Assembly (NCBI RefSeq): GCF_016908355.1
Contig: NZ_JAFBDT010000011.1
Coordinates: 1 to 64,000, forward strand
Direction of reading: 5' to 3'
DNA length: 64,000 bases
Source of the DNA: Fusibacter tunisiensis
GTDB taxonomy: Bacteria > Bacillota > Clostridia > Peptostreptococcales > Acidaminobacteraceae
In this document: piece by piece, positions 26,194-34,841 of the stretch
Layout of the letters: each line of letters starts with the position of its first letter
Numbering within the stretch: position 1 is the first letter of the stretch
Made by a program: the position numbers and the translations under genes
The notes under the pieces: generated by a model
Databases searched by the model: none
What the model saw: the letters and a program-made list of their open reading frames with translations, nothing else
Told to the model about the DNA's origin: nothing

Positions 26194-27030
26194 CTAAAAC
26201 ATGTTTGCAAGTTGATCTAGCGAATCAGCGCTTTGCTCCAATTTTTGAATGGATGCTACAATGGCCTTTAATTCACTAGATTGTTTTTCAAAAATACTAT
26301 TATTCGCATTAATTTTGTTTTCAATATCCGCAATAGATGCATTCATCTGCTCCAATGTGGACTTAATTAAATCTGCTGATTCTTTACTGGATTGTGACAA
26401 TTTTCGTATTTCTTCTGCGACAACAGCAAATCCACGTCCTTGTTCACCCGACCGGGCTGCCTCAATAGAAGCATTTAAACCAAGCAAATTCGTTTGATTG
26501 GCTATGGTGCCAATGAATTTTAAAACGTTATCTGTTTTATCAGCACTGGCGCGCGCCTCTGCAGCATCCTGCTCAATTTCAAGATTGACACTTGCAACAG
26601 ATTCGATCCCTTTAGAGACATGTGTTATTGTATAAAGAACATCACCCAATGTTTTTGACAATGAATTGCTATGTTCTTTAATTGCATTTTGCTTTTCCAA
26701 ACTGATGCCAAAGCCAATTGCGCCAACAACATTTCCCGTATCATCCCGAATTGGATAGCCAATAGCCCTATACGGAAAACCAAAAACCTCTTTTGGAATT
26801 ACTTTTTTAACAATTTTCCCAGTATGAATGCTGTCATAAGCTGCCGATCCCTTTTTAAGTAAAGCTTGCTCTTCTGACTGAACGACGCCAACATCTCCAT
26901 TGTAAAATTTAAGGCATCTTTCCGTATTGTTTATTCCAATCATCATTTGATCTTCAAAAAGGACATTTAGAATTGGAATAATCAAATCGAAGGCTTTCAT
27001 GATTTCGTTTTCTGAAATTGACTGAATCAT
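26194..27030 (-). CDS. Soluble methyl-accepting chemotaxis-type protein
   Basis: A 278-residue protein without a signal peptide or membrane segment. Residues 1-115 form a small sensor domain of PAS-like character (for example [21 protein letters not shown], then [14 protein letters not shown]). Residues about 120-278 are a coiled-coil signalling domain with the highly conserved hairpin tip around [20 protein letters not shown] and [14 protein letters not shown]. It should talk to CheA/CheW in the cytoplasm or act as a transmitter of another kind. Encoded first in the operon with livHMGFK, behind a sigma-54-like promoter, so it may sense the imported compound inside the cell. Confidence 0.88.
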   Translation of the reverse strand: MIQSISENEIMKAFDLIIPILNVLFEDQMMIGINNTERCLKFYNGDVGVVQSEEQALLKKGSAAYDSIHTGKIVKKVIPKEVFGFPYRAIGYPIRDDTGNVVGAIGFGISLEKQNAIKEHSNSLSKTLGDVLYTITHVSKGIESVASVNLEIEQDAAEARASADKTDNVLKFIGTIANQTNLLGLNASIEAARSGEQGRGFAVVAEEIRKLSQSSKESADLIKSTLEQMNASIADIENKINANNSIFEKQSSELKAIVASIQKLEQSADSLDQLANMF

Positions 27031-27065
27031 AAGGTCTCCATTTATTTTTTATCGTGTCTTATACT

Positions 27066-27084
27066 AAAGCAAGTCCCATGCCAA
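27066..27084 (-). promoter_or_regulatory. Sigma-54-type (-24/-12) promoter of the chemoreceptor-liv operon
   Basis: Minus strand reads TTGGCATGGGACTTGCTTT. GG and GC are separated by exactly ten bases, and the match to TTGGCACG-N4-TTGCT has one mismatch. The predicted start lies near 27057, giving a leader of about 27 bases to the ATG at 27030. An inverted repeat at 27166-27185 lies at about -110 to -128, where activators of sigma-54 bind. Confidence 0.6.
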
Positions 27085-27141
27085 AGGTAAAATTTTTATG
27101 TACAAATTGAAAACAGCCTTTTCACAAATCCAATGTGTCAC

Positions 27142-27200
27142 AAATAAAAACAAGTTGTCCAAAGTGTGTACAAAATCATGTACACTTTTTGAACAACTTG
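27142..27200 (-). terminator. Terminator of the aro operon, containing a TGTACA palindrome
   Basis: CAAGTTGT...CAAAGTGTGTAC pairs with GTACAC...TTTTTGAACAACTTG, followed on the minus strand by TTTTTATT. The core GTGTACA-aaatca-TGTACAC (27166-27185) is a perfect 7-bp inverted repeat and could also be a protein-binding site for the operon downstream. Confidence 0.75.
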
Positions 27201-27215
27201 TCTGTTGTGTTCACT

Positions 27216-28022
27216 TTATTTGCATTTAGGCCCGATTGCCTCAACAAGTGCCATAACATCCAGTTCCCTCTCAAGCCAAATGCTTTCTGCTGCAACTGCC
27301 TGAATCAATAACATATTAAACCCATTGATACGGGGTATGTTTAACGTCTCCGCAAGCTGTAGGAGTTTTGTTTTTTCAGGGACATAAACCATATCAAAAA
27401 CGCCTTTCTGCTTTTTTAACAAAGCTTCACTTATGGGCATTTGATCTTTATACTGAACCGAGCCAATTGGTGTGGCATTGATTAAAAGATCTGTGCGTGG
27501 GCATAGTGCTTCAAGTCTCTCATAAGAAAGTGTCTGTGTGCCTAGTATACCTCCTTTTTCACGCGTTACTGTGAAAATTGTCCTGACTTTCAAATCTTTC
27601 AAAACTGCCACCGCCATTTTGGCAGCCCCACCTGTGCCTAAGACGATTGCAGATTCAATAGGCCAATCAAAAGCTCTTTCAAGTGAAACTCTAAACCCTA
27701 TATAATCTGTATTGTAACCCACAAGTCCTTTAGTTTCAACACGCACCGTATTCACGGCTCCAATTTTCCAAGCGTCCTCTGTCACTTCATCTAAAAAAGG
27801 CATTATTTTCTCTTTAAATGGAATGGTTACATTAAATCCCTTATACTGGTGTTTAATCTCATCGATATCCGCTTTGCTTAAGTCAGTTTTAGAAAAGTTA
27901 ATCAAATCATATTCCGCTTGGATGCCTAAGACTTCAAAAACAGCCTTGTGTATTTTAGGAGACAAACTGTAGCCAATGTTTTTACCAAGCACGCCAAATT
28001 TAACATTTTCTGGTCTTGCCAT
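27216..28022 (-). CDS. aroE: Shikimate dehydrogenase
   Basis: A 268-residue NADPH-dependent enzyme that reduces 3-dehydroshikimate to shikimate. The substrate motif GYSLSPKIHKAVFE (SxS with Ser pair) is at residues 16-29, the catalytic Lys lies in NVTIPFKEKIMP, and the NADP loop reads VLGTGGAAKM. An ATG at 28022 preceded by GGGGGA is chosen; the upstream extension to 28094 lies inside aroC. It overlaps the end of aroC by 23 bases and closes the aro operon. Confidence 0.94.
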   Translation of the reverse strand: MARPENVKFGVLGKNIGYSLSPKIHKAVFEVLGIQAEYDLINFSKTDLSKADIDEIKHQYKGFNVTIPFKEKIMPFLDEVTEDAWKIGAVNTVRVETKGLVGYNTDYIGFRVSLERAFDWPIESAIVLGTGGAAKMAVAVLKDLKVRTIFTVTREKGGILGTQTLSYERLEALCPRTDLLINATPIGSVQYKDQMPISEALLKKQKGVFDMVYVPEKTKLLQLAETLNIPRINGFNMLLIQAVAAESIWLERELDVMALVEAIGPKCK

Positions 28023-29103
28023 AAATCCCCCGATCCACAAGATACAGGTCATAAAAAACAAGTGCAACCATTGCACGCACCACAGCTGGTGCACGCATAA
28101 CTATAGCTGGATCATGCCTGCCCTCTATAACCAATTCTGTTGTTTCACCAGATTTAAAATCCAGTGTTTCTTGAGTTTTCCCAATTGAAGCAGTGGGTTT
28201 AAAAACACATCTAAAAACAACGGGCATCCCATTTGAAACGCCGCCACTTATGCCCCCATTATGATTAGACTGCGTCTTAATCTCACCATCTGCATCTTTT
28301 ATAAACCGGTCATTCGCTTCCGATCCCTTCATGTGGGCCAAATCAAACCCTGATCCAAATTCAATGCCTTTAACACCTGGAATCGAAAACATCGCTTTGG
28401 AAAGTTCACTTTCAATTGAGTTAAAGAAAGGGTCACCAAAACCAGCTGGGACACCTGTTATCATACATTCCACAAGACCACCTACGGAATCTTTCTCTGC
28501 ACTGGCATCTTGAACTTCTTTTATCATAGACGCTTCACAACTTTCTTGCATCTGATACTTGGATTGGTCTATGGCTAAAACTTCTGCTTCTGTCAAATTC
28601 AAAAATGACTTCCCTGAAATACCCCCAACAGCTTGTATTTGTACCCATATAGAAATGCCCATTTCATCCAAAAGCTGTTCCGCTAGAGCACCGGCAAACA
28701 CTATTGGTGCGGTTAACCTTGCTGAAAAATGTCCACCACCTCTAGGGTCATTGAAGCCATAATATTTTTTATGCCCTGAATAATCTGCATGACTTGGCCT
28801 AAAAACGGTCTCAAATTTCGTATAATCCTGAGATCTTGTGTTGGTATTTTCAAAGCAAACCGTTAGCGGTGTCCCACTTGTATGCGCCTTATAGAGTCCA
28901 CTTAAAATTTGATAGGTATCCGGCTCAATCCGTCCTGTTGTTAACCCGCCTGAGGTTGCTTTTCTCTGATTTAAACGCTGATTAATCCGGTCTGTATCCA
29001 TTTTTTTGCCTGAAGGCAAACCATCAATAACACAGCCAACAGCAGGACCATGCGACTCTCCAAATATTGAAATTCTAAACAGTTTCCCCAATGTGTTGGA
29101 CAT
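28000..29103 (-). CDS. aroC: Chorismate synthase
   Basis: A 367-residue enzyme that makes chorismate from EPSP with reduced FMN. Signatures are FRISIFGESHGPAVGCVIDG at the N-terminus, SHADYSGHKKYYGFNDPRGGGHFSARLTA and SNHNGGISGGVSNGMPV. All three family consensus patterns are present. Length is normal. It overlaps the upstream fused aroB-aroA gene by 29 bases and aroE by 23, showing tight coupling. Confidence 0.96.
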   Translation of the reverse strand: MSNTLGKLFRISIFGESHGPAVGCVIDGLPSGKKMDTDRINQRLNQRKATSGGLTTGRIEPDTYQILSGLYKAHTSGTPLTVCFENTNTRSQDYTKFETVFRPSHADYSGHKKYYGFNDPRGGGHFSARLTAPIVFAGALAEQLLDEMGISIWVQIQAVGGISGKSFLNLTEAEVLAIDQSKYQMQESCEASMIKEVQDASAEKDSVGGLVECMITGVPAGFGDPFFNSIESELSKAMFSIPGVKGIEFGSGFDLAHMKGSEANDRFIKDADGEIKTQSNHNGGISGGVSNGMPVVFRCVFKPTASIGKTQETLDFKSGETTELVIEGRHDPAIVMRAPAVVRAMVALVFYDLYLVDRGIYGKTRKC

Positions 29104-31321
29104 TTACCTCACCCCCCAAAACACGATAATGTTCCCAAAAATTCGGATAGGATTTATCCACCGATTGACTTCCGTGAATCACAACTTCAGTTTCACATCT
29201 TGTGGCCGCTATTGCCAGTGCCATTGCCACACGATGATCGTTCCAAGACCAAACGTGACCGCCTTTTAGTGCCAATTGACCGGAAATCACAAGTCCATCT
29301 GGTGTCTCTTCAATACTTGCACCCATTTTATCAAGTTCCACCGCCATGGCATGCAATCTGTCCGACTCTTTTAAGCGTACCCGTTTGCCACCAACAAAAG
29401 TCGTTTTCCCTGGTGTAACCGCTGCAACAACAGATAGTATAGGCAATAAATCAGGACAGTTAGACAAGTCAATCGTACGTTCTTTACAAGCAAAAGATTT
29501 AAGGACCGTGTCTATCACCCGGTCGCCTTGTCGGCTTTTTTCATTCAAGCCCTCCACTTTTACATTAGAACCAAGAGCGTTTGCCCCTATCCAAAAAGCA
29601 GCTTGTGAGTAATCACTCTCAACATAAAAGTCCTGCCCCTCGTAGTGTTGGTTTCCTGGAATTCTATAAGTTAATTCAGAGTCTTGAAAAATTTTAACAT
29701 TATAGTGATCCAAAACTTCCAAAGTCAAATCCACATATCCTTTTGATTCCAAAGGTGTTGTCAGCTTAATTATGGACGTACCATCCAAAAGAGGAAGTGC
29801 CATCAATAACCCTGTTACAAATTGAGAACTTATATTGCCTGGGATCTCATACAATCCAGGTTTTAAGTTGCCTTCAACTGTGACTGGTAAGCCACCATCT
29901 GCTGTGGTATATGCAACTTCCATTTCATCGAACACTTTATAGTAAGGTGTTAAAGGCCGATCACTTAACCTGCCTTCACCGGTAAAGGTCACACCACCCT
30001 TTGCCAAAAAACAAAATGGCATGAGAAATCGAAGTGTTGATCCCGATTCTCTACACTGAATAAGTGCATTTTCTACGTCACCTGATTTTTTATGAATTCT
30101 GTAATAGCCATCTTTTGAGAGTACAATTTCGGATCCAAGTGCTTTCATACCTTCTAATGTCGCCATCATATCATTTGACATAACAATGGGGCCAACCAAA
30201 GTGGGCGTTTCCGATAACCCCGCAGCTATTATTGCCCTATGGGCTATGCTTTTGCTTGGAATGCCAGGAATATGGCCGCTTAATTTTCTCGGGGCAACCG
30301 TTGCAATTTTTATTTTCAAATCACAGCCAAGGTTATCTATGAACACTGTGAAATCCACAGGGATAATCTGTAACTGGCCTAACTTTTCAAGTTGAATGGT
30401 ATGAATATGCGTGGCCTTTCTTTTTTTGTCTTTAGCCACATGCCAGGCAACACCACAGATATGGTCAGGCACTCTCAGATCAACCGGCAGATTAAACTTG
30501 TTAAACAAAGCCATACACGTTTCATAAGCCGAATCTGACAGGCGTCCCAGTTGGTTTGCCTGCTTCAATTGATAGGCCATTCCAATCGCCACAGCTTCTC
30601 CATGTGTGTACGTTTTAAACCCATAATAGGCTTCAATTGCATGCCCAAGTGTGTGTCCAAAATTCAGCTTTTGACGATTGCCAGAATCCCTAAAATCATC
30701 TTCGACGACTTTCTCTTTAATGGCAATGGATTTTATAATTAAGGCCTCTATGTGTTCACGATTGTTTTTCATCTCATCAAAAGGCCAGTCCATAGCTTGA
30801 ATCTGCTGAATCATCTCAGGGTCAAATCCAATTGCATATTTTATAATCTCTGCCATACCAGAAGCAAATTCGCGCTTAGGAAGGGTTTCCAAAAAACCAA
30901 CATCTAACCAAATATCAGTAGGGTTATAAAAGCTTCCTATAGCATTTTTAGCGTTCCCCATATTAATGCCTGTTTTTCCACCTACACTACTGTCCACCAT
31001 AGCAAGAAGCGTCGTAGGAATATTAATATAAGGAACACCTCTCATATAAGTAGAAGCTGCAAATCCAGTCAAGTCTCCTACAACACCACCACCAAGTGCA
31101 ATCAAGTAATCGCCTCGAGTCATTCCTTTTTCCTGCATGTAGGCAATCAAACGTTCATATGTCTCTATACTTTTAGACACTTCGCCAGGCGCAATTACAA
31201 ATCTATCCATGCCGGGAAATCGCTTCCCATAATAAGCCTCAACGTTTGCATCTGTCACAATCAAATGTCTTCCAGGCCCCAAACGCTTTATTAAGTTTTC
31301 TTGAGTCACTTCAATCGTCAT
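29075..31321 (-). CDS. aroBA: Bifunctional 3-dehydroquinate synthase / EPSP synthase (AroB-AroA fusion)
   Basis: One uninterrupted 748-residue reading frame. Residues about 1-330 are AroB: the NAD loop is GGGVVGDLTGFAAS (77-90), and the zinc ligands are Glu158 (GMAEIIKY), His223 (NFGHTLGHAIE) and His240 (YTHGEAVAIGM). Residues about 334-748 are AroA: PSKSIAHRAII with Lys357, ESGSTLRF, a phosphate-binding RLSDRPLTP stretch, SDYSQAAFW, RLKESDRL and NDHRVAMALA. Almost no linker separates them. An ATG at 31321 with GGGAGG upstream is the start. Both active sites look complete, so both shikimate steps are expected. The order matches the N-terminus of fungal AROM. Confidence 0.93.
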   Translation of the reverse strand: MTIEVTQENLIKRLGPGRHLIVTDANVEAYYGKRFPGMDRFVIAPGEVSKSIETYERLIAYMQEKGMTRGDYLIALGGGVVGDLTGFAASTYMRGVPYINIPTTLLAMVDSSVGGKTGINMGNAKNAIGSFYNPTDIWLDVGFLETLPKREFASGMAEIIKYAIGFDPEMIQQIQAMDWPFDEMKNNREHIEALIIKSIAIKEKVVEDDFRDSGNRQKLNFGHTLGHAIEAYYGFKTYTHGEAVAIGMAYQLKQANQLGRLSDSAYETCMALFNKFNLPVDLRVPDHICGVAWHVAKDKKRKATHIHTIQLEKLGQLQIIPVDFTVFIDNLGCDLKIKIATVAPRKLSGHIPGIPSKSIAHRAIIAAGLSETPTLVGPIVMSNDMMATLEGMKALGSEIVLSKDGYYRIHKKSGDVENALIQCRESGSTLRFLMPFCFLAKGGVTFTGEGRLSDRPLTPYYKVFDEMEVAYTTADGGLPVTVEGNLKPGLYEIPGNISSQFVTGLLMALPLLDGTSIIKLTTPLESKGYVDLTLEVLDHYNVKIFQDSELTYRIPGNQHYEGQDFYVESDYSQAAFWIGANALGSNVKVEGLNEKSRQGDRVIDTVLKSFACKERTIDLSNCPDLLPILSVVAAVTPGKTTFVGGKRVRLKESDRLHAMAVELDKMGASIEETPDGLVISGQLALKGGHVWSWNDHRVAMALAIAATRCETEVVIHGSQSVDKSYPNFWEHYRVLGGEVNVQHIGETV

Positions 31322-31350
31322 AAAGCCCTCCCTTAATCCATTATACAACA

Positions 31351-31390
31351 ACATCCGCATAAAACACATAGATGTGTTCAATGCGGATGT
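31351..31390 (-). terminator. Hairpin between the HAD phosphatase gene and aroBA
   Basis: ACATCCGCAT / ATGCGGATGT (10 bp) enclosing AACACA / TGTGTT (6 bp) with a TAGA loop. The tail on the minus strand (TGTTGTTGTATAATGG) is a poor U-run but contains TATAAT, a possible -10 box for aroBA. A further partial copy of the ATGCGGATGT arm follows at 31394-31403. Confidence 0.55.
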
Positions 31391-31404
31391 TTTATGCGGA
31401 TGTC

Positions 31405-32229
31405 TTATGCGCTTATGATTTCACTTAAATCCAGCATGGATTCAATCCATTTTGCAACAGCGTTTTCATCATTGTCGCCTGCAATATCGTGTCCTGGTAA
31501 CAAACTTTTTAATTTCGGATGCGCATTGGCCATCACATAGCCTTTCCCAACAACTTGAAGCATTTCATAGTCATTTAAACCATCTCCAAACGCAACTACT
31601 TCACTGGGTTTTAGCCCCATTTTGTTTAAAAGTTTTACAATTGCAGTGCCCTTATTCACGTGCTTAGGCATTATTTCCAAACATTCATTCATTGAAAAAG
31701 TCACTTCTACAAAATCGCCATATCGATCTTGAATTTCTTGTGCAATTGGGACCAATCTTTCATTGTAAAATGATGTGAAAAATACTTTGTTAATTGGCTG
31801 ATCCAAATACGACTCAAATTGGCAAAGCGTATACTTAAAATCATCTGGTGTATAGTAACTGGAAAATACTTCATCTGGTTTTTCCATCAACCACAAATTC
31901 CCTTGATAAAGATTTTGAAAAACACCATCTTGTACGGGCAATGCCAGTATTTTTTCAACGATCTCCCGAGGGATTGTTTCTTGCTCAATTAGCTCACCCT
32001 CTTCATTGGCAATTGTTGCCCCATTTGAAGAAATAACATGTGCCTTTACATCAAGCTGTTTCTTTATATTCATAGCATCACAATGATGACGCCCAGTTGC
32101 AATCCAAAAGTGTACATCTGATTGATCCAAGGCTCGGATTACTTTTTTTGTGTAATCACTCAGTTGATGGTCTTTTCCCAGTAATGTGCCATCAAGATCA
32201 GATATAATGAGTTTAACGTCTCGATTCAT
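31405..32229 (-). CDS. Cof-type HAD-superfamily phosphatase
   Basis: A 274-residue HAD hydrolase of the Cof/type IIB group. Motif I is SDLDGTLLG (9-17) with the nucleophilic Asp, motif II is ISSNGAT, and motif IV is VVAFGDGLNDYEMLQVVGKGYVMANA. Such enzymes dephosphorylate sugar phosphates, flavin or pyridoxal phosphate; the substrate here is unknown. The ATG follows GGAGGTAGG. It stands between hcp and the aro operon with terminator-like hairpins on both sides. Confidence 0.9.
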   Translation of the reverse strand: MNRDVKLIISDLDGTLLGKDHQLSDYTKKVIRALDQSDVHFWIATGRHHCDAMNIKKQLDVKAHVISSNGATIANEEGELIEQETIPREIVEKILALPVQDGVFQNLYQGNLWLMEKPDEVFSSYYTPDDFKYTLCQFESYLDQPINKVFFTSFYNERLVPIAQEIQDRYGDFVEVTFSMNECLEIMPKHVNKGTAIVKLLNKMGLKPSEVVAFGDGLNDYEMLQVVGKGYVMANAHPKLKSLLPGHDIAGDNDENAVAKWIESMLDLSEIISA

Positions 32230-32301
32230 GTCCTACCTCCATTTGCTACAGTATAACGGAATCTATGCCATTTTACAATTCGTCTAACGTTATATTTTTG
32301 T

Positions 32302-32335
32302 AAACAAAACACCCCTGAATCAGACGATTCAGGGG
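32302..32335 (-). terminator. Intrinsic terminator of hcp
   Basis: Perfect 10-bp stem CCCCTGAATC / GATTCAGGGG with a four-base loop and a T-rich tail on the minus strand. Confidence 0.88.
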
Positions 32336-32347
32336 CGAGAAAATCAA

Positions 32348-33997
32348 TTAGCCAAGAAATTCGACAATATCTTCTTCTACAGTATTAATACCACTAATTC
32401 CAAATGTGTTCACTAGAACATTTGCAACATTTGGTGACAAGAAGGCCGGAAGTGTTGGTCCAAGTTTGATGTTCTTAACACCAAGGTATAAAAGGGCCAA
32501 AAGAACGATAACAGCTTTTTGCTCGTACCAAGCAATATTATAAGAAATTGGAAGTTCATTAATGTCGTTTAATTCAAAGACTTCCTTAAGTTTAAGTGCA
32601 ATTACTGCAAGTGAATAGGAGTCATTACATTGACCTGCATCCAAAACTCTTGGAATGCCACCAATATCCCCTAAAGGTAATTTGTTATATCGATATTTTG
32701 CACAACCCGCAGTTAAAATAACTGTATCTTTTGGAATTGTATTTGCAAAATCTGTGTAATAGTCTCTAGATTTCATTCGACCATCACACCCTGCCATTAC
32801 AAAGAACTGCTTAATTGCACCTGATTTTACAGCGTCTACTACTTTATCTGCTAAAGCCATCACTTGATTGTGTGCAAATCCACCAACAATCGTGCCCGTT
32901 TCAATTTCGGTTGGTGCAGGCAATCTTTTAGCATGCTCAATAATCTCACTGAAGTCTTTTGCCTTTCCGTCTACACGGTTAGGGATATGCTTGAAGCCAT
33001 CAAATCCGGCTGAACCTGTTGTATAAATCCTGTCTTTATAACTCGCTGCAGGTGGTACAATACAGTTTGTTGTGAAAAGTACAGGTCCATTGAAACTCTC
33101 AAACTCTTCTTTTTGTTTCCACCAAGCATTTCCATAGTTTCCTACAAAATGATCATATTTCTTAAACGCTGGATAATAATTGGCTGGAAGCATTTCACTA
33201 TGCGTATAAACATCCACACCTGTGCCTTCTGTTTGTGCCAGAAGTTCTTCCATATCTTTCAAATCATGACCTGAAATCAAAATCGCAGGCTTGTTTCTAA
33301 CGCCAATATTAACTTCAGTAATTTCAGGGTTTCCATAACTGGAAGTATTGGCTTTATCCAGTAATGCCATTACATTGACCCCATACTTACCTGTTTCAAG
33401 TGTTAATGCCACCAACTCATCTGCTGACAAAGTATCATCTAATGTCGCAAGTAAGGCTCTTTCAATAAAATCATATATTTCAGAATCTATAAATCCTAGG
33501 TTCGCAGCATGCTCTGCATAAGCCGCCATACCTTTGAGACCGTAAGTTATAAGTTCTCTTAAGCTTCTTACATCTTCATTTTCAGTGGCCAAAACGCCCA
33601 CCATGCCAGAATCTGCTTTTGTCTGATACGCGCTCTCTGGCGTTGTCCATACAGCGGAATCATGATAAACTTTTGAATCAAGTTTTCCGGCTGTTTCCAA
33701 ATCTTTTTTCACCGCATCTCGCATTTGAATTGCACCGGTAATTTTTGCAGCAATTGCATTGTGGTCAAAATTTGCATTGGTAATGGTTGCAAACAAACCA
33801 TCTAAAATAACAGCATCTGCTTCTGGCTTATTAATGCCTGCTTTACGTGCCTGTTGGTTGAACTCAGAAAGTCCTTTCAATGTGTAAATTAACAAATCCT
33901 GAAGATTGGCAACGTCGTCTGTCTTTCCACAGACACCAATTTTAGTACAGCCTTTTCCGCCAGCTGCCTCTTGACACTGATAACAAAACATACTCAT
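32348..33997 (-). CDS. hcp: Hybrid cluster protein (hydroxylamine/NO reductase)
   Basis: A 549-residue iron-sulfur-oxygen cluster protein that protects anaerobes from nitrosative stress by reducing NO and hydroxylamine. The N-terminal cluster cysteines are C5, C8, C17 and C23 ([17 protein letters not shown]). Downstream ligands appear in [30 protein letters not shown] and [11 protein letters not shown]. Length fits class I/II Hcp. It is single, with its own terminator and an upstream CRP/FNR-type site positioned at -41.5, so it is likely activated by an HcpR-type regulator. No hcr reductase gene is adjacent. Confidence 0.96.
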   Translation of the reverse strand: MSMFCYQCQEAAGGKGCTKIGVCGKTDDVANLQDLLIYTLKGLSEFNQQARKAGINKPEADAVILDGLFATITNANFDHNAIAAKITGAIQMRDAVKKDLETAGKLDSKVYHDSAVWTTPESAYQTKADSGMVGVLATENEDVRSLRELITYGLKGMAAYAEHAANLGFIDSEIYDFIERALLATLDDTLSADELVALTLETGKYGVNVMALLDKANTSSYGNPEITEVNIGVRNKPAILISGHDLKDMEELLAQTEGTGVDVYTHSEMLPANYYPAFKKYDHFVGNYGNAWWKQKEEFESFNGPVLFTTNCIVPPAASYKDRIYTTGSAGFDGFKHIPNRVDGKAKDFSEIIEHAKRLPAPTEIETGTIVGGFAHNQVMALADKVVDAVKSGAIKQFFVMAGCDGRMKSRDYYTDFANTIPKDTVILTAGCAKYRYNKLPLGDIGGIPRVLDAGQCNDSYSLAVIALKLKEVFELNDINELPISYNIAWYEQKAVIVLLALLYLGVKNIKLGPTLPAFLSPNVANVLVNTFGISGINTVEEDIVEFLG

Positions 33998-34047
33998 AAT
34001 GGAATACCCCTTTCATTTCTGCATTTAATTTGTTTATTTCCAAAGAA

Positions 34048-34089
34048 AGCATACAAAAAATAAAAGAAGATTTCCGTAACATACGTTAC
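34048..34089 (-). promoter_or_regulatory. CRP/FNR-type activator site and -10 box of hcp
   Basis: GTAAC-atac-GTTAC (34076-34089) is a perfect 5-4-5 inverted repeat. TATGCT (34053-34048 on the minus strand) fits a -10 box; the start it predicts, near 34041, puts the palindrome centre at -41.5, the class II activator position. Sites of this form have been linked to HcpR regulators of hcp. Confidence 0.68.
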
Positions 34090-34091
34090 AT

Positions 34092-34841
34092 TTAATCCAA
34101 TTGATTAATCATAGAGGCTGAATAAGCTGCACCAAATCCATTGTCTATATTTACAACTGTAACCCCACTGGCACAACTGTTTAGCATGGTTAAAAGGGCA
34201 CTAATCCCATTAAATGAAGTTCCATAGCCAACACTTGTAGGCACTGCAATAACAGGTTTATCCACCAGTCCACCAACGACACTTGCAAGAGCCCCTTCCA
34301 TTCCAGCCACAACAACAACCACTTTTGCACCCCGAATAAGATCCATCTTTGAAAAAAGTCTATGAATTCCCGCAACCCCTACATCTACAATTTTTTCTAC
34401 CCGATTGCCTAAAATTCGTGCCGTTTCAAATGCCTCCTCTACAACTGGTAAATCAGATGTGCCTGCTGCCACAATAGCAATGTAACTTTCTGTTTCTTTC
34501 TTTTTTTTATTTTGAACAACGATGGTTTTACCAAGCGGATTATAAACTGCACTTGGAACGCGTTTGATAACAGCTTCATACATGTGGTAAGAGGCTCGAG
34601 TTGCAAGCACATTTACTTTTTTGCTGTTTAAATGTTCAACGATGTCCGTAACTTGATCAACCGTCTTACCTTCACAATAAACCACTTCCGGATAGCCAAC
34701 CCGAAGTTCTCTGTGATTGTCTATCATGGCAAATCCTAAATCGGAAAACGGAAGCATCTGAAGTTGTTTTAATGCATCTGCAACTTCTACATCTCCCTTT
34801 TTGATGCCATTTAACAGATTTTCAATTTCCATTTGATTCAT
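34092..34841 (-). CDS. larB: Nickel-pincer cofactor biosynthesis protein LarB
   Basis: A 249-residue protein related to PurE. It carboxylates and hydrolyses nicotinic acid adenine dinucleotide in the first step of nickel-pincer nucleotide synthesis. The PurE-like core is visible as IAIVAAGTSDLPVVEEAFETA, VVVVAGMEGALASVVGGLVDKPVIAVPTSVGYG and the preceding EVVYCEGKT. Length is standard. Its start overlaps the end of larE by 20 bases, so it is the last gene of a larC-larE-larB operon. Confidence 0.93.
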   Translation of the reverse strand: MNQMEIENLLNGIKKGDVEVADALKQLQMLPFSDLGFAMIDNHRELRVGYPEVVYCEGKTVDQVTDIVEHLNSKKVNVLATRASYHMYEAVIKRVPSAVYNPLGKTIVVQNKKKKETESYIAIVAAGTSDLPVVEEAFETARILGNRVEKIVDVGVAGIHRLFSKMDLIRGAKVVVVVAGMEGALASVVGGLVDKPVIAVPTSVGYGTSFNGISALLTMLNSCASGVTVVNIDNGFGAAYSASMINQLD

